DNA of 64,000 nucleotides from Acanthosepion lycidas (Eukaryota > Mollusca > Cephalopoda > Sepiida > Sepiidae), in assembly GCA_963932145.1 (NCBI GenBank), contig OZ010581.1, positions 88,401,055 to 88,465,054 on the forward strand. Reading direction: 5' to 3'. Below the pieces are notes generated by a model that saw nothing but the letters and a program-made list of their open reading frames with translations, did no database searches and was not told the origin of the DNA. The first letter of the stretch is position 1, and each line of letters starts with the position of its first letter. Positions 10,711 to 22,430 of the stretch are shown in pieces. The position numbers and the translations under genes are program-made.

Positions 10711-12639
10711 CAGGTTTTTCTTATTTGTGAAAAATAGGTATTTGTTTTTATGGTTTACGTTGAACGCTATTCAGCAACATGACGTAATTTAAACTGGAAC
10801 GCATTAAGGTTGTTGAGAAAAACAGATATGATAGCACACATAACCGAATAAGATTTCATTGTCTGGTACCCTTAGGCATGATGATTCTGACTCAAAGAGA
10901 CATTCTGTTGTTTTGATTTTCTGCATAGACGACACGTGATCACTTTGAGTAGTATTTCATTAAATGTAGTCTTTGTCTTTTTTATTAAGGGTGCCTGGTG
11001 TAAACTTTCTGGGTTGGAGTGTATAATATTGCGGTTACTTTATTAGGAATGGCAAAGCGTTTCCTTGTTTTAAAAGTCTGTTATGACTCAAGTTCGCCGT
11101 AGACATCTAGTTGAACATATATATAAGATATGTCGCTATAGATGCTGAAAAAAACGTCGGTTCTTTGTACCATTTCAGAAAGTACATGACCAAATGATCA
11201 TGCTCTAACTTTACAAGAGTCAGATCAAAATAACATGGAACATTGCTACCATATCCGTGTACTCCTCTCTTTCCAGACTTGAGAGAATTCATAAGGGTTT
11301 ATGAGGCTTTATATATAAAGAATTATTTTTTACCATAAAACCACTTTCATAATGAGGAAAAGTCTTAAGATAGTAACTACTCTACTGCTATTTCCATGGA
11401 GAATTTTCTGACAAACTACATCATTTGATCACGCCCCATTCTCATTTCCTTTGTATTCCATTGCTAAGAACGAACTTCCATTCTGCCCTCCCAAAGACGT
11501 TGCCTTGTGAAACCGATCCTAGACAGGATGCTTCTTTGCTCACTACAATCTTAACCTTTTCAATCCAAGGGTCAACCATTATGTATCCTATATATAGTCG
11601 TAATCTACATTTCTTACTTCTTCCTCTGACGTCTATAAAACAACCTTATTCAGCAACACCCTAACTTAAGTGGCTCTTCAGGTGAACAATAATCTAAGAA
11701 AAAAAAGCTTTTCTTTGGTCGATTTATCGTTATATTTCCAGTCTAAGTCAGAATAAAGCGATGAATTCTACCAAGAACTGAACATCGAATGAAGATGTAC
11801 TTTCTCTCGTAGCACTTCTACAATATGGGTATATTACATACCAATGTGATATGAGTTCATTTGTAATGTTTCGCAACAGCTCGTGAATATTCCACCGACA
11901 AACCTGTTTATATTGCAAATGTTCTACACATCAGGCTTTCTGCCAAGTAGTATAAACTGAAGTGCAAATCAATTAAAACCAGCAAAACACTTCCTCAATC
12001 TCCTGCTTATAGAAATATATTCAAAAAATGAAGCTTCTGTGTTTTGATACAAAATAGATATTGTAATTGTGAAAACCACAAGATAAGCATTGGATTTAAG
12101 AACGAAAAATAATGGGCGTTAGAGATTTGGGGCACATAATCTCCCAGGTGGCAAAAGCGCTAAAAAGTTTCTCAAGAATGAGTGGCAAGGTAAACCAGAA
12201 TTCTGAAGAGGACGCCATTTGCAGATGGCTAAACGTAATGTAGAAACGGGTCCGATGGCGACTGACAGAAATCCTAAAATAGCAACGTAAACATTGCATC
12301 AAATCATATTCTGTTTCAAATATGGCATCTTTCAACCGTTTAGGCAACACGCAATACAGACAAATCGATAGGATAATGTTTTTAACCAAAAAGGGGCTCA
12401 CTATTAATATTCTGGCATCAGTTATTGCGACATACTTGGGAACATACTGATTAAAAATTGGGAGATTTGGTGCTGAGTAGCTTTATCAAAAGAAATATAT
12501 TTCTAGTTCCTCTGTGAGGGAGACGTCATAATGGTTGTTCTAGCTTGTCAACAGATAATGCTGGTTTTTGTTATGTTGGGTCTGTTCTTTTGGAATTCTC
12601 AAGAACCATTACTAAAACTCGAGTCTGTTTGATAGCCTT
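10711..12639. other. No recognisable gene
   Basis: Mixed AT-rich sequence. Open frames of 60-101 codons (11107-11292 minus, 11425-11664 plus, 12096-12401 minus) have no motifs I recognise. The 12096-12480 stretch is less AT-rich and may be an old repeat. Confidence 0.4.
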
Positions 12640-13400
12640 TTTTTTTTAAGCATTTCACCCCAAGCAAGGCGGGAAGCCACTAGGACGCAAGGGGTTACAG
12701 CAAATATAGAGCGATATCATATAGGAGTGATAGAAGAGAGTATGAGGAGAAGAGTAGTAGATAGATCAAGGCAACTGGAGATGTCGATTGACATTACACT
12801 TGAATAGCTGGAGATTATAGATCTCAGGGAAACTGGAATAGGGAAAGGAGTTCCACAGGCGAGAGGTGCGAGACATGAAGTTATTAGAGTAGAAGAGATG
12901 GCTACATTTAGGAGTTTCGACAGTGAAGGGAGGAGAGCGCGATGCCAGCCTCGTAGGACGCTTGAACTCATGAAATCTGGGAACCAGCGAATGCAGCTCC
13001 TCGGAGCAATTACCATGAAAGTATTTGTAGAACAGACAGAGAGAGGCGACGGCACGTCTGTGAGAAAGAGACTGTAGACGAGATGCCAGAGCAAAGCCAA
13101 TTATATTGCATATCCGCCTCTGGAGCCTATCAAGAACCCCGAGGCAAACAGAAGGGGCACCAGACCACATATGGCAGCAATACTCCATGCAAAGGCGAAT
13201 TGTTGATTTGTAGACCTAGAGTATCGATTCCGGGGGGGATTTCCTGGCGCGGCACAGGGAGCCAACTTTCCTTGCGGTGGACGAGGCATTTGACTTATTT
13301 GTGGATCTATTTGTACTCTCCATATTTCCAAGTGGCTGTAGTTTGTTTCAGAAAAGGATAAGACGACTACCATCATGCCCGGTTGAGATGAAAACACGGT
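12640..13400 (-). pseudogene. Jockey-like LINE, RT thumb to 3' UTR
   Basis: The minus strand reads through the late RT region (LEIWRVQIDPQIS, frame-shifted TARKVGSLCRARKS) into the LYKSTIRLCMEYC motif near 13190. The C-terminal block follows in a clean 140-codon frame at 12766-13188: MWSGAPSVCLGVLDRLQRRI, SLSHRRAVASLCLFYKYFHG, NNFMSRTSRLWNSFP. The sequence from 12766 down to about 12640 resembles the family's 3' UTR. One stop and at least two frameshifts disable it. It shares its domain order with the 10227-10710 copy but is better preserved. The upstream boundary near 13400 is soft. Confidence 0.8.
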
Positions 13401-13451
13401 TGATATCCAAATATTCCACTGCATCCCGCACTTGCCAGATTTAAAGAGCAC

Positions 13452-14020
13452 TTAGCATTTGTAGAATTTGTGGTCATCATTAAATCTGATGCAAGTACAC
13501 TCAAGAAATAAAAGAGAACGAAGAGTTATGGAGAATGAGCCAAATGAGATGCAACTTATCTTCAGTTTCAGTTAGACCCCATGCTACATTGCTTAACTCC
13601 AAGCAAAAGGAGTCGATACACATTATCTGGTAGATTTATTTTAATTTTCTGTTTTTGTATTCCATGTTATTTTATCCTTTTGATATTCGTTTTAGATTTT
13701 TCCGTGTTTTTCCCATGCTCAAATGTTTTGTTGTTTACTCTAGGGATTGATCCTCAAACAATTATTTCATATTAGAACTCATCGATAGAAGCAGTAATGA
13801 CCAGTACACACAGGAATTGTCAGGCTTAGAGACAATATTTGTCATGTTTGTACATCAAAATACATTTTCAGCAACATTTCTATTTCATGAGTGAATACAC
13901 GTAAATCACTTTTATGTTGTGCAAAAACGTATTTTCGTATATATTATTTATTTTAACCTGGGTAATATTGTGTATTCCTATATTGTTTTGTAAATAAGAC
14001 ATCTCCGATAACATATATGA
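13452..14020. other. No recognisable gene
   Basis: AT-rich; a 64-codon hydrophobic plus-strand frame at 13581-13775 has no family resemblance. Confidence 0.4.
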
Positions 14021-14029
14021 AATAGGCAA

Positions 14030-14140
14030 GACGCCTTAAATAAAGAACTCAACGTAAATCGGAAGAGTTTCGTTGGAGTCAATCGAGACAGAATATTATC
14101 ACCGCAAGGAGAAAGTTTAACAGTGGCGACAAAGGATCGA
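14030..14140 (+). mobile_element. Possible LTR 3' end with primer-binding site
   Basis: An aataaa signal near 14040 is followed about 80 bp later by gtttaaca and then gtggcgacaaagg (from 14123). A gtggcgac motif directly after an aca terminus is the usual LTR/PBS junction of many Ty3/gypsy elements. No Gag or Pol frame follows because a (TA)n tract begins at 14226. Only the U5 end is suggested and no start was found. Confidence 0.3.
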
Positions 14141-14223
14141 AACTCATACGGAGTAGGAAAATTATTTTTGCTTCGGCGCACATGATAACAGTAACGATAT
14201 GAAATTAGAACCACGTAGGTTTC

Positions 14224-14225
<2 letters not shown>

Positions 14226-14271
<46 letters not shown>
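14226..14271. repeat. (TA)n microsatellite
   Basis: Uninterrupted TA tract, separated by about 60 bp (with CA/CG-rich steps) from a second one at 14335. Confidence 0.95.
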
Positions 14272-14275
<4 letters not shown>

Positions 14276-14329
14276 TTTTTCAAATATGAATATATATGCG
14301 CATACATGCACACGAACACGCACACACAA

Positions 14330-14334
<5 letters not shown>

Positions 14335-14372
<38 letters not shown>
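14335..14372. repeat. (TA)n microsatellite
   Basis: Second TA tract of the pair. The overlapping Tyr-Ile frames on both strands are artefacts. Confidence 0.95.
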
Positions 14373-14375
<3 letters not shown>

Positions 14376-15054
14376 TTTTGTATCAAGTTTGTAGGTGTGA
14401 GTTTTACTTTTTCATGTATGGGGTTGCTCATGTTGTGCATTATGGAAGAGTGAATTGCATGACTCACACAATAATTACTTTCTCCTTCGTCATACAGAGC
14501 AACATGGATTTATTAATAAATCGAACAGAATAATTGGTGACCCGATGGAACAGAAATGAAGTGGGTTCATGCCTTTTCTAAGAGAATTAGTGTGAAGTAA
14601 TCATTAGCAGCTTCATCCGAAAATCGAACTCGGTTCACTAATTCCGTTTTGAAAATTTCTCAGCTCCCCACAAATTTCCTTCTAATCAATAAAAGAGGGA
14701 AAATGTAAATTTAATCATCTATAAAATATCCAGGTTAATCTTTTATTTCGGTGTCTATCACATTAGGAGGTAATCATCTCAGAAGAGTTGTGCTTGCAGT
14801 TTCGATTTTCGAAATAATGGAGCACATATTTAGAAAAAAGCCAAAGGCAAACGAATCCGAAATCGAATCGTAACAAAGAAATATTTCCCGTGCTGAGAAG
14901 TGCGCACATAAAGCTTCATAGGAAAGTATTGTAGCTTGTCTTTAAAATATTATTGGCTCTATGGATACACTCCTTGAAATTTTCTTACATATTGGTCTCA
15001 TCATTTATTTAGTGTTAATTCATTAGACTCTTTAATTTCATACTTCATAACCAA

Positions 15055-15056
<2 letters not shown>

Positions 15057-15130
<74 letters not shown>
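15057..15130. repeat. (TC)n-(TA)n microsatellite
   Basis: TC repeats to about 15093, then TA to 15130. It sits immediately upstream of a LINE-B 3' end. Confidence 0.95.
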
Positions 15131-15133
<3 letters not shown>

Positions 15134-15149
15134 CCAAACGCACACACGT

Positions 15150-15250
15150 ACACTGGGTGGAAGATAAAAAGGCCAAACTTATTAGGAGCTTCAAATGGCA
15201 GTAAGTGGTAGTCATGATCCTGAAGGGACATTTCATAAAGAAGAAAAATC
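15150..15250 (+). mobile_element. LINE-B 3' terminal fragment
   Basis: The piece ends in cctgaagggacatttcataa (15219-15238), the 3' signature of the LINE-B copies here. Close matches occur at 17893 (cctgaagggacacgttacat), 24658 (ctgaagggacatacatcata) and 26330 (ctgaaaggacacgacacaaa). Only the last 30 or so codons and the tail remain, as expected from extreme 5' truncation during target-primed reverse transcription. The 5' side abuts a (TA)n tract. Confidence 0.65.
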
Positions 15251-16525
15251 TTTGCAAGATAAAATAAGGTACAATTTTTAAAAAATAGAAATTGGAATGT
15301 GAATCTCGCAAGGGATTGAAATTAAAGCTTTAGGCTGGTTCCTGGGGCCGGGTGCTACAAACATGGAACCTAACTAAGAGCAACAAGCTTAACCTGGATT
15401 GAGGGCTAACAAACCACAGTTCGTTCTTTCACCACTACTTCAATTGTCAGAAAAGCAACCCAACTCTTCCCCATTTCACTTAAACCAAACAGACCTCATT
15501 TACCTAACTTGCACGAAAGTCTATTTTCGATTAAATCTAATTTAAATAAGGTTTTATTCCATTTTGATTGGCACTATTCTATTTTGAAAGTGTAATGGTA
15601 TTGGAAAACACCACCCTAAAAATAGTATTTTTAATGTACCAGGCTGCACATTCCGTGTATGCTGCGTGGTATTTTGTAAAATTGTACCATTTCAAAAATC
15701 ATGCTATGAGTTTGGCCTAAAGGCTTATAGACAACAGCTTATAAATTTATTTTCCATAGAATTCAGAGTCAACGTAACTCTTACCAATATGAGAAAGTGA
15801 TTTCTCCTCAAGGAGAAAATGTTTTAATGTAATCATTAATGGCATTTCAGTTTAACACATAATTCAACACATTACTATTGTAAACTTTGTGCAACATTAA
15901 TTTTTCAGGCAATTCATAGAGATGCTAAAAGTGCTTCAGCAACAAAACCATTAATTACTGATAAAGTTAACGGTATCCTTACATTTCGTTAAATAAATAT
16001 ATGTAGTAATGTTTTATGAGGGATTTTATTAACTTAAAATAATGTTTTGAGATTTAGATTGGCTTAAGAATAATATTATGGCATTGTTTTATGAATGTAT
16101 TTCCAGTTCACAAAAGGAATCCCACAGCATTTCAAGTCATGTCAACTTATTATGTAAGAAAGAAATATAACCAAAATGTATTAATATCTTCATAAAGGAA
16201 TTCAGTTTCCGAAGGAAAAAGCGAGCCTATATCTACATTCTGTGGGCAAAGTAGTTTTTTCGTCATAATTGAACATTGTCTTGTAACATTATTAGGGAAC
16301 GGAATCATTGAGAAGGCTTGGAGGTAAGTACGATGTCATTCGTCTTCCTTAGTTGCTCATTTGATGATTATGAGAAAATTAATATTTTAATCATCGTTAA
16401 AATGTTATTTTGCAGGACAATGTGAATCTATTACCAACATAGCAGAATGATACCGTAAAATCGGTAAAGAATATTTTGTTTCGGTAAAGACATAATAACA
16501 CGAAAAAAGATATTTATTATCAGAA

Positions 16526-16528
<3 letters not shown>
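15251..16528. other. No recognisable gene
   Basis: AT-rich with a more balanced block at 15320-15500 that I could not assign to any repeat family. Confidence 0.4.

Positions 16529-16562
<34 letters not shown>
16529..16562. repeat. (TA)n microsatellite at a LINE-B breakpoint
   Basis: The TA tract ends exactly where recognisable LINE-B RT sequence starts, just before the YLCFIDYTKAF-type block. The LINE-B copy at 56280-57700 has a TA tract at the same place. Confidence 0.9.
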
Positions 16563-16563
<1 letters not shown>

Positions 16564-17935
16564 CAAATGCAGAAAGAGTTATATCTGTTTCAAAGACGAC
16601 GCGATGGGATTTGACAATGTACAACACAAAGATCTATTTGAGCTGCGAGGAAAACTGATTCATTTCGAATAGATTCTAGTAGAATCCAGAATATTGCATG
16701 GCAGTAGAAAATGAATTAAGCATGTACGCCAAAATAGAATGGTGCGTATGGCAAACATGCTCATTCAAATCTATGGGGAAATGAAGTGGGTCTCATATAA
16801 AATTCCCATGTAGGGGTTGCAGATGTTGTAATAAATGAGGAATAGAACTCTGCTGACCTCTGATTTATACAATTTGTAATAAACAATATTACAAATAAGT
16901 CCTTGCAAACGAAACTTATCTGCTGAAGAAGAGTCGACGTTTTCACTACCTACGGATTCTGTGGTGATAACCGTGTAGAGCAGGCTGCTTCTGCAAGTGC
17001 TAATTTTGTATGTCTTCTATGTCTTACCAAGAGTGAATGTTCTTCAAAAAAGAGTTAGAAAAGCGCGCCAATCAGCAACTGTAAGCTGATTGACTAACCT
17101 TAAACTGCCAAGTGCAGAGAAACATATCTCTTGTTTCTCATACACCGAAATAATTTAAACTTCATAAAGAGGCAATCGTAACAGACCTAGAAGTCTAACA
17201 TTACCGACTTTCACAATTTTAACAACATAAGACTTTCAGATGACACCTTGTTGATGCCAGTTCTTTACGTGTCATAAGGCGAACTGCAGTAAATCCTAGA
17301 AAAGATAGTAAAAGAAAACACCAACACAAAATGCGAGCTACGGACTGCAGATTTTAAAATTAATAAAGTAAATAATTCTAAATATCAGGAAACTGTTTTA
17401 ACCGTCTACAAAAACTATGACACTAAAATACATAGTTGCATTGGGATAGCAAGAAACCTTCCAAAAGTTAGACAAAGTATTAAGAAGCAGGAAAGTTTGG
17501 TTAGAAACAATGAAAAACATGCTGACATTCTATATAATATCAATCCACGTATACGGCAGTGATTGTTAGGTAATTTCCTTAAGACGAAAAAGATTGCGTT
17601 ACACAGAATGATCCTGAGTATAAAGATCATATTATCAACAATAAATCTCTCCAAAATGGAAACAAAAAAGACAGTATATCAGAATCATAAAGAGACTGTT
17701 GAAATTTCTGGAACACATAATGAGAAAAGAGGTCTTGGAAAATTTGTGCACTCACCGAAGGTAATTGGGACACGAGGAAACAGCGTGTAATCATTTTAAT
17801 GTACTAGCGAGTGATAGGGAGAAAAAAAACAAAAAAAAATATGGTTAAAAACTGCAAAATATAGGGTGTTGTGGAAAGCCATGCCAAAACACATCCTGAA
17901 GGGACACGTTACATAAGAGAAGATGCCGTAAATTA
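16563..17935 (+). pseudogene. LINE-B relic: RT palm remnants, C-terminal region and 3' tail
   Basis: Forward frames show MQKELYLF then FDNVQHKDLFELRGKL (about 16567-16660), the RT region around the second palm block, then ENELSMYAKIEW near 16720. A stretch at 16750-17400 is unrecognised or inserted and includes no catalytic box. The C-terminal segment resumes at about 17440 (GIARNLPKVRQSIKKQESL). It continues through TKKTVYQNHKETVEISGTHN (17690), which decays from the family's KFLGHIMRKEGLENL-type motif. The 3' signature cctgaagggacacgttacat ends it near 17930. Many stops and frameshifts make it non-functional. Family membership follows from comparison with the better copies at 25040-26370 and 41865-43860. 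Confidence 0.7.
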
Positions 17936-17938
17936 GGT

Positions 17939-17980
17939 GTATCTATCTATCTATCTAATATCTATCTATCTATCTATCAT
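17939..17980. repeat. (CTAT)n microsatellite
   Basis: Tetranucleotide repeat with one interruption, directly downstream of the LINE-B tail. It may have grown from that tail. Confidence 0.9.
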
Positions 17981-18932
17981 ATTTAATTTAAAAGTCTTTT
18001 CAAAATATAAATGGTATTTTTCATGCTAACAAAGTGGGTATATTTTATGCTTCCCGCCATCAAACACACTTCACAAGATATTCAATAGAAACATAGTAAA
18101 TATTAGCTACACCTTCAATGAGAATATTACACCAATAATAAAAAATATAAAAATAACTGCATAAATCATCAGCACAAACCAAGCCCACCTGTAACTGCAG
18201 AGCAAAGAACGAATGCTCTTTAAATGGCAATTGCTTACAAAAATACAATATACTAAGCCACTGTATAATCAGCATATCTTCAACTAACTGAAGGACAGTG
18301 GAAACAGAGCAATTACACACACTAAACATCCTTTACAACCAGTAAATAGGCGCACACAAGAATGCTTTATTAACATATGAGGAATTTAAAATTAAAAACA
18401 AAATTACACTAAAAAATAAGTATAACAACATCAGCCTACAAGACACGAAAACATATGTTTACTACGTTGCTTAAAAATCGAAAACTAAAGAGAAGGTCTT
18501 GTAAAATACCACCATGAAAAATGTAAATACCTGTGCTATATATAAAACTCGGATAATTTATCATACATTAGGCAACACCAATATTTTAAACTAAATGAAT
18601 ATGATAACACGCATGTTATAACATGTAAATCAATAAACAAATTAGGTAAACAATAAACACATTAAGAATGGACACAGAAACACAAGCAAATGTAATAATA
18701 ATCGACAAAACATAATTAAGTAATAAATAATAAATAATGAGTAAAAGATTAAGAACATTATAAAATAGCTAAAAATAACCGCTTTCAGATCCACAATTAT
18801 TATTACTCAAAAGCCTCTTGGACAATTTGAAACATAACTGTTACCGTTCACTCAATAATCGTTAGGATAATACAATAGACCTTCTACATACAATGCATCA
18901 TCAACCAGCATATACACATAGCCTGAAGTTGC

Positions 18933-18935
<3 letters not shown>
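17981..18935. other. No recognisable gene
   Basis: Very A-rich sequence with no repeat or protein signature I can name. Confidence 0.45.

Positions 18936-18981
<46 letters not shown>
18936..18981. repeat. (TA)n microsatellite
   Basis: Uninterrupted TA tract in non-coding sequence. Confidence 0.95.
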
Positions 18982-18983
<2 letters not shown>

Positions 18984-19137
18984 TAAAAAATGAAGTTGTC
19001 AGAAAGGTTCTGTCCAAAAACTTGTTGCATAGACTAAAATAAGAATTGGGAAAAAAGGCACCTAATATTTAAATTTTTTCATAATATATGTATTTTTACC
19101 TGTTTATATCACTGAGGTGGTGTATTATGATTACTTG

Positions 19138-19495
19138 CATTATTTATATTATTCGGACTGTTAGCCTCATCTTCATTGAGATATTCACAAAGTTTTGACC
19201 ATTGTACGCTCTGGAATTCTTTTTCCTCAAGTACACATGGCCCAGTGGATAAAGACATTGGTTAGATCCAACGACTAGACCCAAATACAAGGCTACGGCG
19301 GTGAGGAACCAAAACTTAACTGAGGCACCCGGAAGAGGCATGACGTGTGGAAGTAGAAGAATCTCTCCCCGTGGGTGAAATAAAGGGTTCGAATCAAAAT
19401 TCTAATCACCTGAAGAAGGCCGGAGTATAAAAAGGCCGGAATGTTGTGAATATGGGAATGAAGATGAGGATAACACTCCGAATAATATAAATAAT
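19138..19495 (+). mobile_element. 358-bp element with long terminal inverted repeats, tRNA-like core and hammerhead-like ends
   Basis: The first 39 bases (cattatttatattattcgga...) are repeated inverted at the 3' end with about two mismatches. The inversion continues with decreasing identity for roughly 95 bp. The core at about 19232-19310 has a pol III box A-like stretch (tggcccagtggataaag). Each inverted arm contains a cctgaagaaggccgg-type motif that resembles the CUGANGA core of a hammerhead ribozyme, although the right arm has lost the GAAA part. PLEs are known to carry hammerhead motifs in their terminal repeats, and an inverted terminal repeat at the 5' end is a known PLE feature. I therefore infer a non-autonomous PLE derivative or a SINE sharing a PLE tail. 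It has no coding capacity. Confidence 0.6.
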
Positions 19496-19754
19496 GCAAG
19501 TAATGTATTTTTAAAGAGAAAAATTAAAATTAAAACTTTGTTACTTACAGTTGGCTTTTCAGTGGTTTTTCCTAGAAAGCTAATGTGTTGCTTTACTTTA
19601 TTTGATTTTTATTACATGGGTCCTAAGGATTAAACACGTAACAAAATATTATAAACTTATTGCTTCTTACGAACACAACTTTTATCAATGAGAACAAGAA
19701 AAATGATTTTAAGAATATCATCAAGAAAAGAATTGAGAGCAACTAAAATGTCAT

Positions 19755-20300
19755 CTTTAAGTAAGCAGTGTATGCTGGATGGGTGAAGAAATAGATTCCA
19801 AAAGATAAGGAACATAATAAGAAACGGGAAAGTTTTGTTAGAAACAAAGAAGGGTGGGGTAAACTGTTATGTAATATCAGTCCTCTTCTATATCAGGGAA
19901 TGTTTGACAATCTTACCAATGATGAAGAGGAGACTTGAGGTAATAAATATGGTTCTACAGAAGGATTCTGAGAAACACATAAACTAAACATGTGAATAAC
20001 GAGGAAGTTTTAGGGAAATGTTAATGACACTCGCTGTTAGAATAATAAAGAGGCAGTTGATATTTCGAAGACACAGAATGAGGAAAGAGGGCCGAGAGAA
20101 TCTGACACTCACAAGAAAGACCGAAGAAAGCAGATAATGCTCTACCTAACATGATTGTGTAAATGGATGTTAGAAGAGGCATACGAAAAAATGAAGAAAA
20201 CGGCAAACCATACTAATAGCTACAAAGGAGAGGAGGTTGTGTAGAGCGGATACCACCGAAAGAGAAGGCCAGCTGTATGGAAGAGGGAAACATATGATGT
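19755..20300 (+). pseudogene. LINE-B relic: C-terminal region
   Basis: Forward frames give KLRNIIRNGKVLLETKKGGV, NCYVISVLFY, a degraded ECW.I..MK.RLE block, then RQLIFRRHRMRKEGRENLTL and TRKTEES. This is the standard order of the LINE-B post-RT C-terminus, comparable to 17440-17790 and 57200-57560. Several stops and frameshifts are present, and the RT core is missing. The 3' end near 20300 is not sharply defined because the usual gaagggaca tail is not clear. Confidence 0.7.
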
Positions 20301-20431
20301 CACTATCTTGAGTCCTTTCTTGATTTTCAGATGAATGGTTTTTGTTCTTAGTCCCTAAACGTACATGTGTCTTAGATTATTTTTCTATTTGTTATTTCTT
20401 TTAAATACTGAATCAATTCATGAAAAAAGCA

Positions 20432-21380
20432 ATGCCTTATAGATGTGCTGTACCTCTTTGCAAAGGAAATTACAAAAATGTACCAAAAGTCCATGTATTT
20501 TCTTTTCCGAAATATAAAACAGTATCAGATATTTTGATACGTTCAGTCAAAACAATGAATTATACACCTAATAAATTTAGCAGAGTGAGCATTTTTTGTG
20601 AGTTAAAAAGCAATTGAAATTTAATGAAATTATTTTAATTGTAATTTGAAAAATTAATTTTAATGTAATTCACAATACATTAAGACAAAGTTACAATAGT
20701 TTTTTTAAAAGGTAAAACCTCATTTTTTCTAAAAAATCTTTAAATAAATTGTCAATATAAATTCATAAAGGATGGTTTTTATTGACATAAAAATAATGCT
20801 AATAATTTCAATAATTTTTAGAATTGTATTCTTAAAAAAGTTTTTTTATTTATAAGTTTAAAAAAGTGTAAACTTTAAATATTCTGTATATTTAAAAAAA
20901 ATTCAGATCACTTGTTCATTTTAAGAATGCAGCTAATATTCTGTTTCAAATTGTAAAAGTATTTTAAAATATCTTCCTCGCTAATAATTTTTTATTGAAA
21001 TTATATTGCTTAAAAATGTCAGAATATTTCATTAATGTAGATTTTGCTTACTATCTTAGATTCTTACAAGAATTTAAAATATATTTGGTCTTAAAAATCT
21101 TTTTAGGTATGTGAACTACATTTTCGACCTGAAGACATAGGGAAGGAATTGTCAGCCTTTGAGGAAAAAACAGGAGGCACAATTTTAGTTAAACTTCAGG
21201 AAACATATCTTCATTGTGGTGCTATCCATCCCTAGAATTCTACCAAACTGTTCCTTATATTTATCTTCAATGACCACTTCTAGATAGTCACCAGCTTTTA
21301 AGAGAATTGGAATGGAGAATTCTGCCATTAAAAGTGATTTAAATCAACTTATTACTGATGACTTAGCATAATAAATTATA
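20432..21380 (+). pseudogene. THAP zinc-finger domain in two exons, probably a transposase N-terminus relic
   Basis: Exon 1 (20432-20584) encodes MPYRCAVPLCKGNYKNVP to TPNKFSR. A gtgagc donor follows at 20585. A tttttag acceptor ends at 21106. Exon 2 (21107 on) continues in phase with VCELHFRPEDI. Joined, this gives the THAP C2CH zinc signature: Cys5, Cys10, then Cys53-x2-His56, with 42 residues between the second and third ligands. THAP domains bind DNA and occur in THAP9 and P-element-type transposases as well as host factors. In exon 2 the frame stops at 21233 (TAG). A +1 shift restores the ending expected for this type (ILPNCSLYLSSMTTSR), followed by another stop at 21285. I chose the ATG at 20432 because THAP proteins begin with the zinc ligands almost at once. 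A frameshift plus stops suggest a relic. An annotation as a short live gene cannot be fully excluded. Confidence 0.7.
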
Positions 21381-21763
21381 ATAATTAATAATTAACAGAA
21401 TAAATTTCATAATATTGATGATCTAGAAGGAAAATTAAATTTTCTTGATAGAAATTTCTGGAGTGTTAGGCAGCAATAGGCACTTATATGTGGTATCATC
21501 AAATCCTCATATCCAAAAATCAATCTGTCTCTTGTAATTGAATCTGATTTTGCAGAACATGTGTAGAGATGTGAAAAAATACAATAAGAGACTATAAGAC
21601 TCCTAAATATATAATAGACCACAAATACTCTTGAAATTAGATGGAAAAAAATGAAGAAAATGAACAAAGAACAACAACAAACCAAAACTAAAAACGTGAT
21701 TTTTATATTAAAATTGGTAATGTCATTTCTACTATTGGTGAAAGAAGTATCAAGCAAAAAGCT

Positions 21764-22006
21764 GTGACACGAGGGGAAGTGGAAAAATCAGGCGTGGCTG
21801 ACCACATATGGAGAGAAAAGGGAAATTACCACCCTCTGTGGGACCAGGTTGAAATCATAGACATAGAATATCATTGGAAAATTCGTAAACTTAAGCAATC
21901 AGCACATATGCTAGACCACAAAAATCTCCTGAGCCGACCAAGCATAGAAATGAATACAATATGGGAACCAGTAATAAGGAGTACCAGAGAAAAGCAATAA
22001 TAACAA
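21764..22006 (+). pseudogene. PLE C-terminal fragment (GIY-YIG endonuclease tail)
   Basis: A 78-codon forward frame reads EKSGVADHIWREKGNYHPLW, then VEIIDIEYHWKIRKLKQSAH, then IEMNTIWEPVI. This order (S.VADH.W..H...W..V.II......R..KE......., then an N-x-x-W-x-P-(L/I) ending) is the usual C-terminus of GIY-YIG endonuclease domains in Penelope-like and related retroelements. The GIY and YIG strands themselves and all of the RT are missing upstream. It is followed after about 130 bp by the tail at 22128-22430, which fits a PLE 3' end. It lies between the two THAP/transposase pieces, so it probably inserted there. Confidence 0.6.
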
Positions 22007-22127
22007 CGAAAATTGAAATATGAGCTCTGGTAAAAAATATGAAATGATAACAGCAACAATTTCAATATGAGCACTGGTAAAAATGATTGCTGAAGTCATT
22101 AGGTTTATAATACCCAGAAATTCATGC

Positions 22128-22430
22128 ATAAATGTCCCCAGGGACACATGTCACAGTGGATAAAGTCGTTAGTTAGATCCAGTGAAGGATCCAAAGTTCA
22201 ATACCTGGTTAAGCCGGTGGAGAACTTGGAGAGGGGAATTAACAAGAGATAACTGATAACTGGCATCCATTAGACATGGCACGAAGAACTAGGACAGTCT
22301 ACCCCAGTGAGCGAAATAAAGGGTTCAATTCGACATTCCAACCACCTGAAGAAGTCCGGAGCGTACAACGGCCGAAAGGCAAGTTAAATATGGCAAAAAA
22401 GATGATAGTCCGAGCAATGTAAATAGTATA
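22128..22430 (+). mobile_element. PLE/SINE-like tail with tRNA-like start and hammerhead-like motif
   Basis: The start (gtcacagtggataaag ... caaagttcaatacctgg) has pol III box A- and box B-like spacing. The end carries cacctgaagaagtccgg, then cggccgaaa, then gatgatagtccgagcaatg. It aligns over most of its length with the element at 19138-19495 but lacks the inverted 5' arm. CUGAAGA and GAAA are both present with a CCG/CGG stem between them. The sequence after GAAA has lost the stem III and cleavage-site pairing seen at 33731-33776. Confidence 0.55.

Noticed and set aside
12717..13100. 127-codon minus-strand frame
   Set aside because: It is a shadow frame of the Jockey-like LINE C-terminus, whose real frame is 12766-13188.
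14199..14533. Open frames of Tyr-Ile repeats on both strands, here and at 5078, 8317, 15001, 27498, 28218, 33497, 37020, 38101, 56562 and 62709
   Set aside because: They arise mechanically from (TA)n and neighbouring dinucleotide repeats and have no independent coding evidence.
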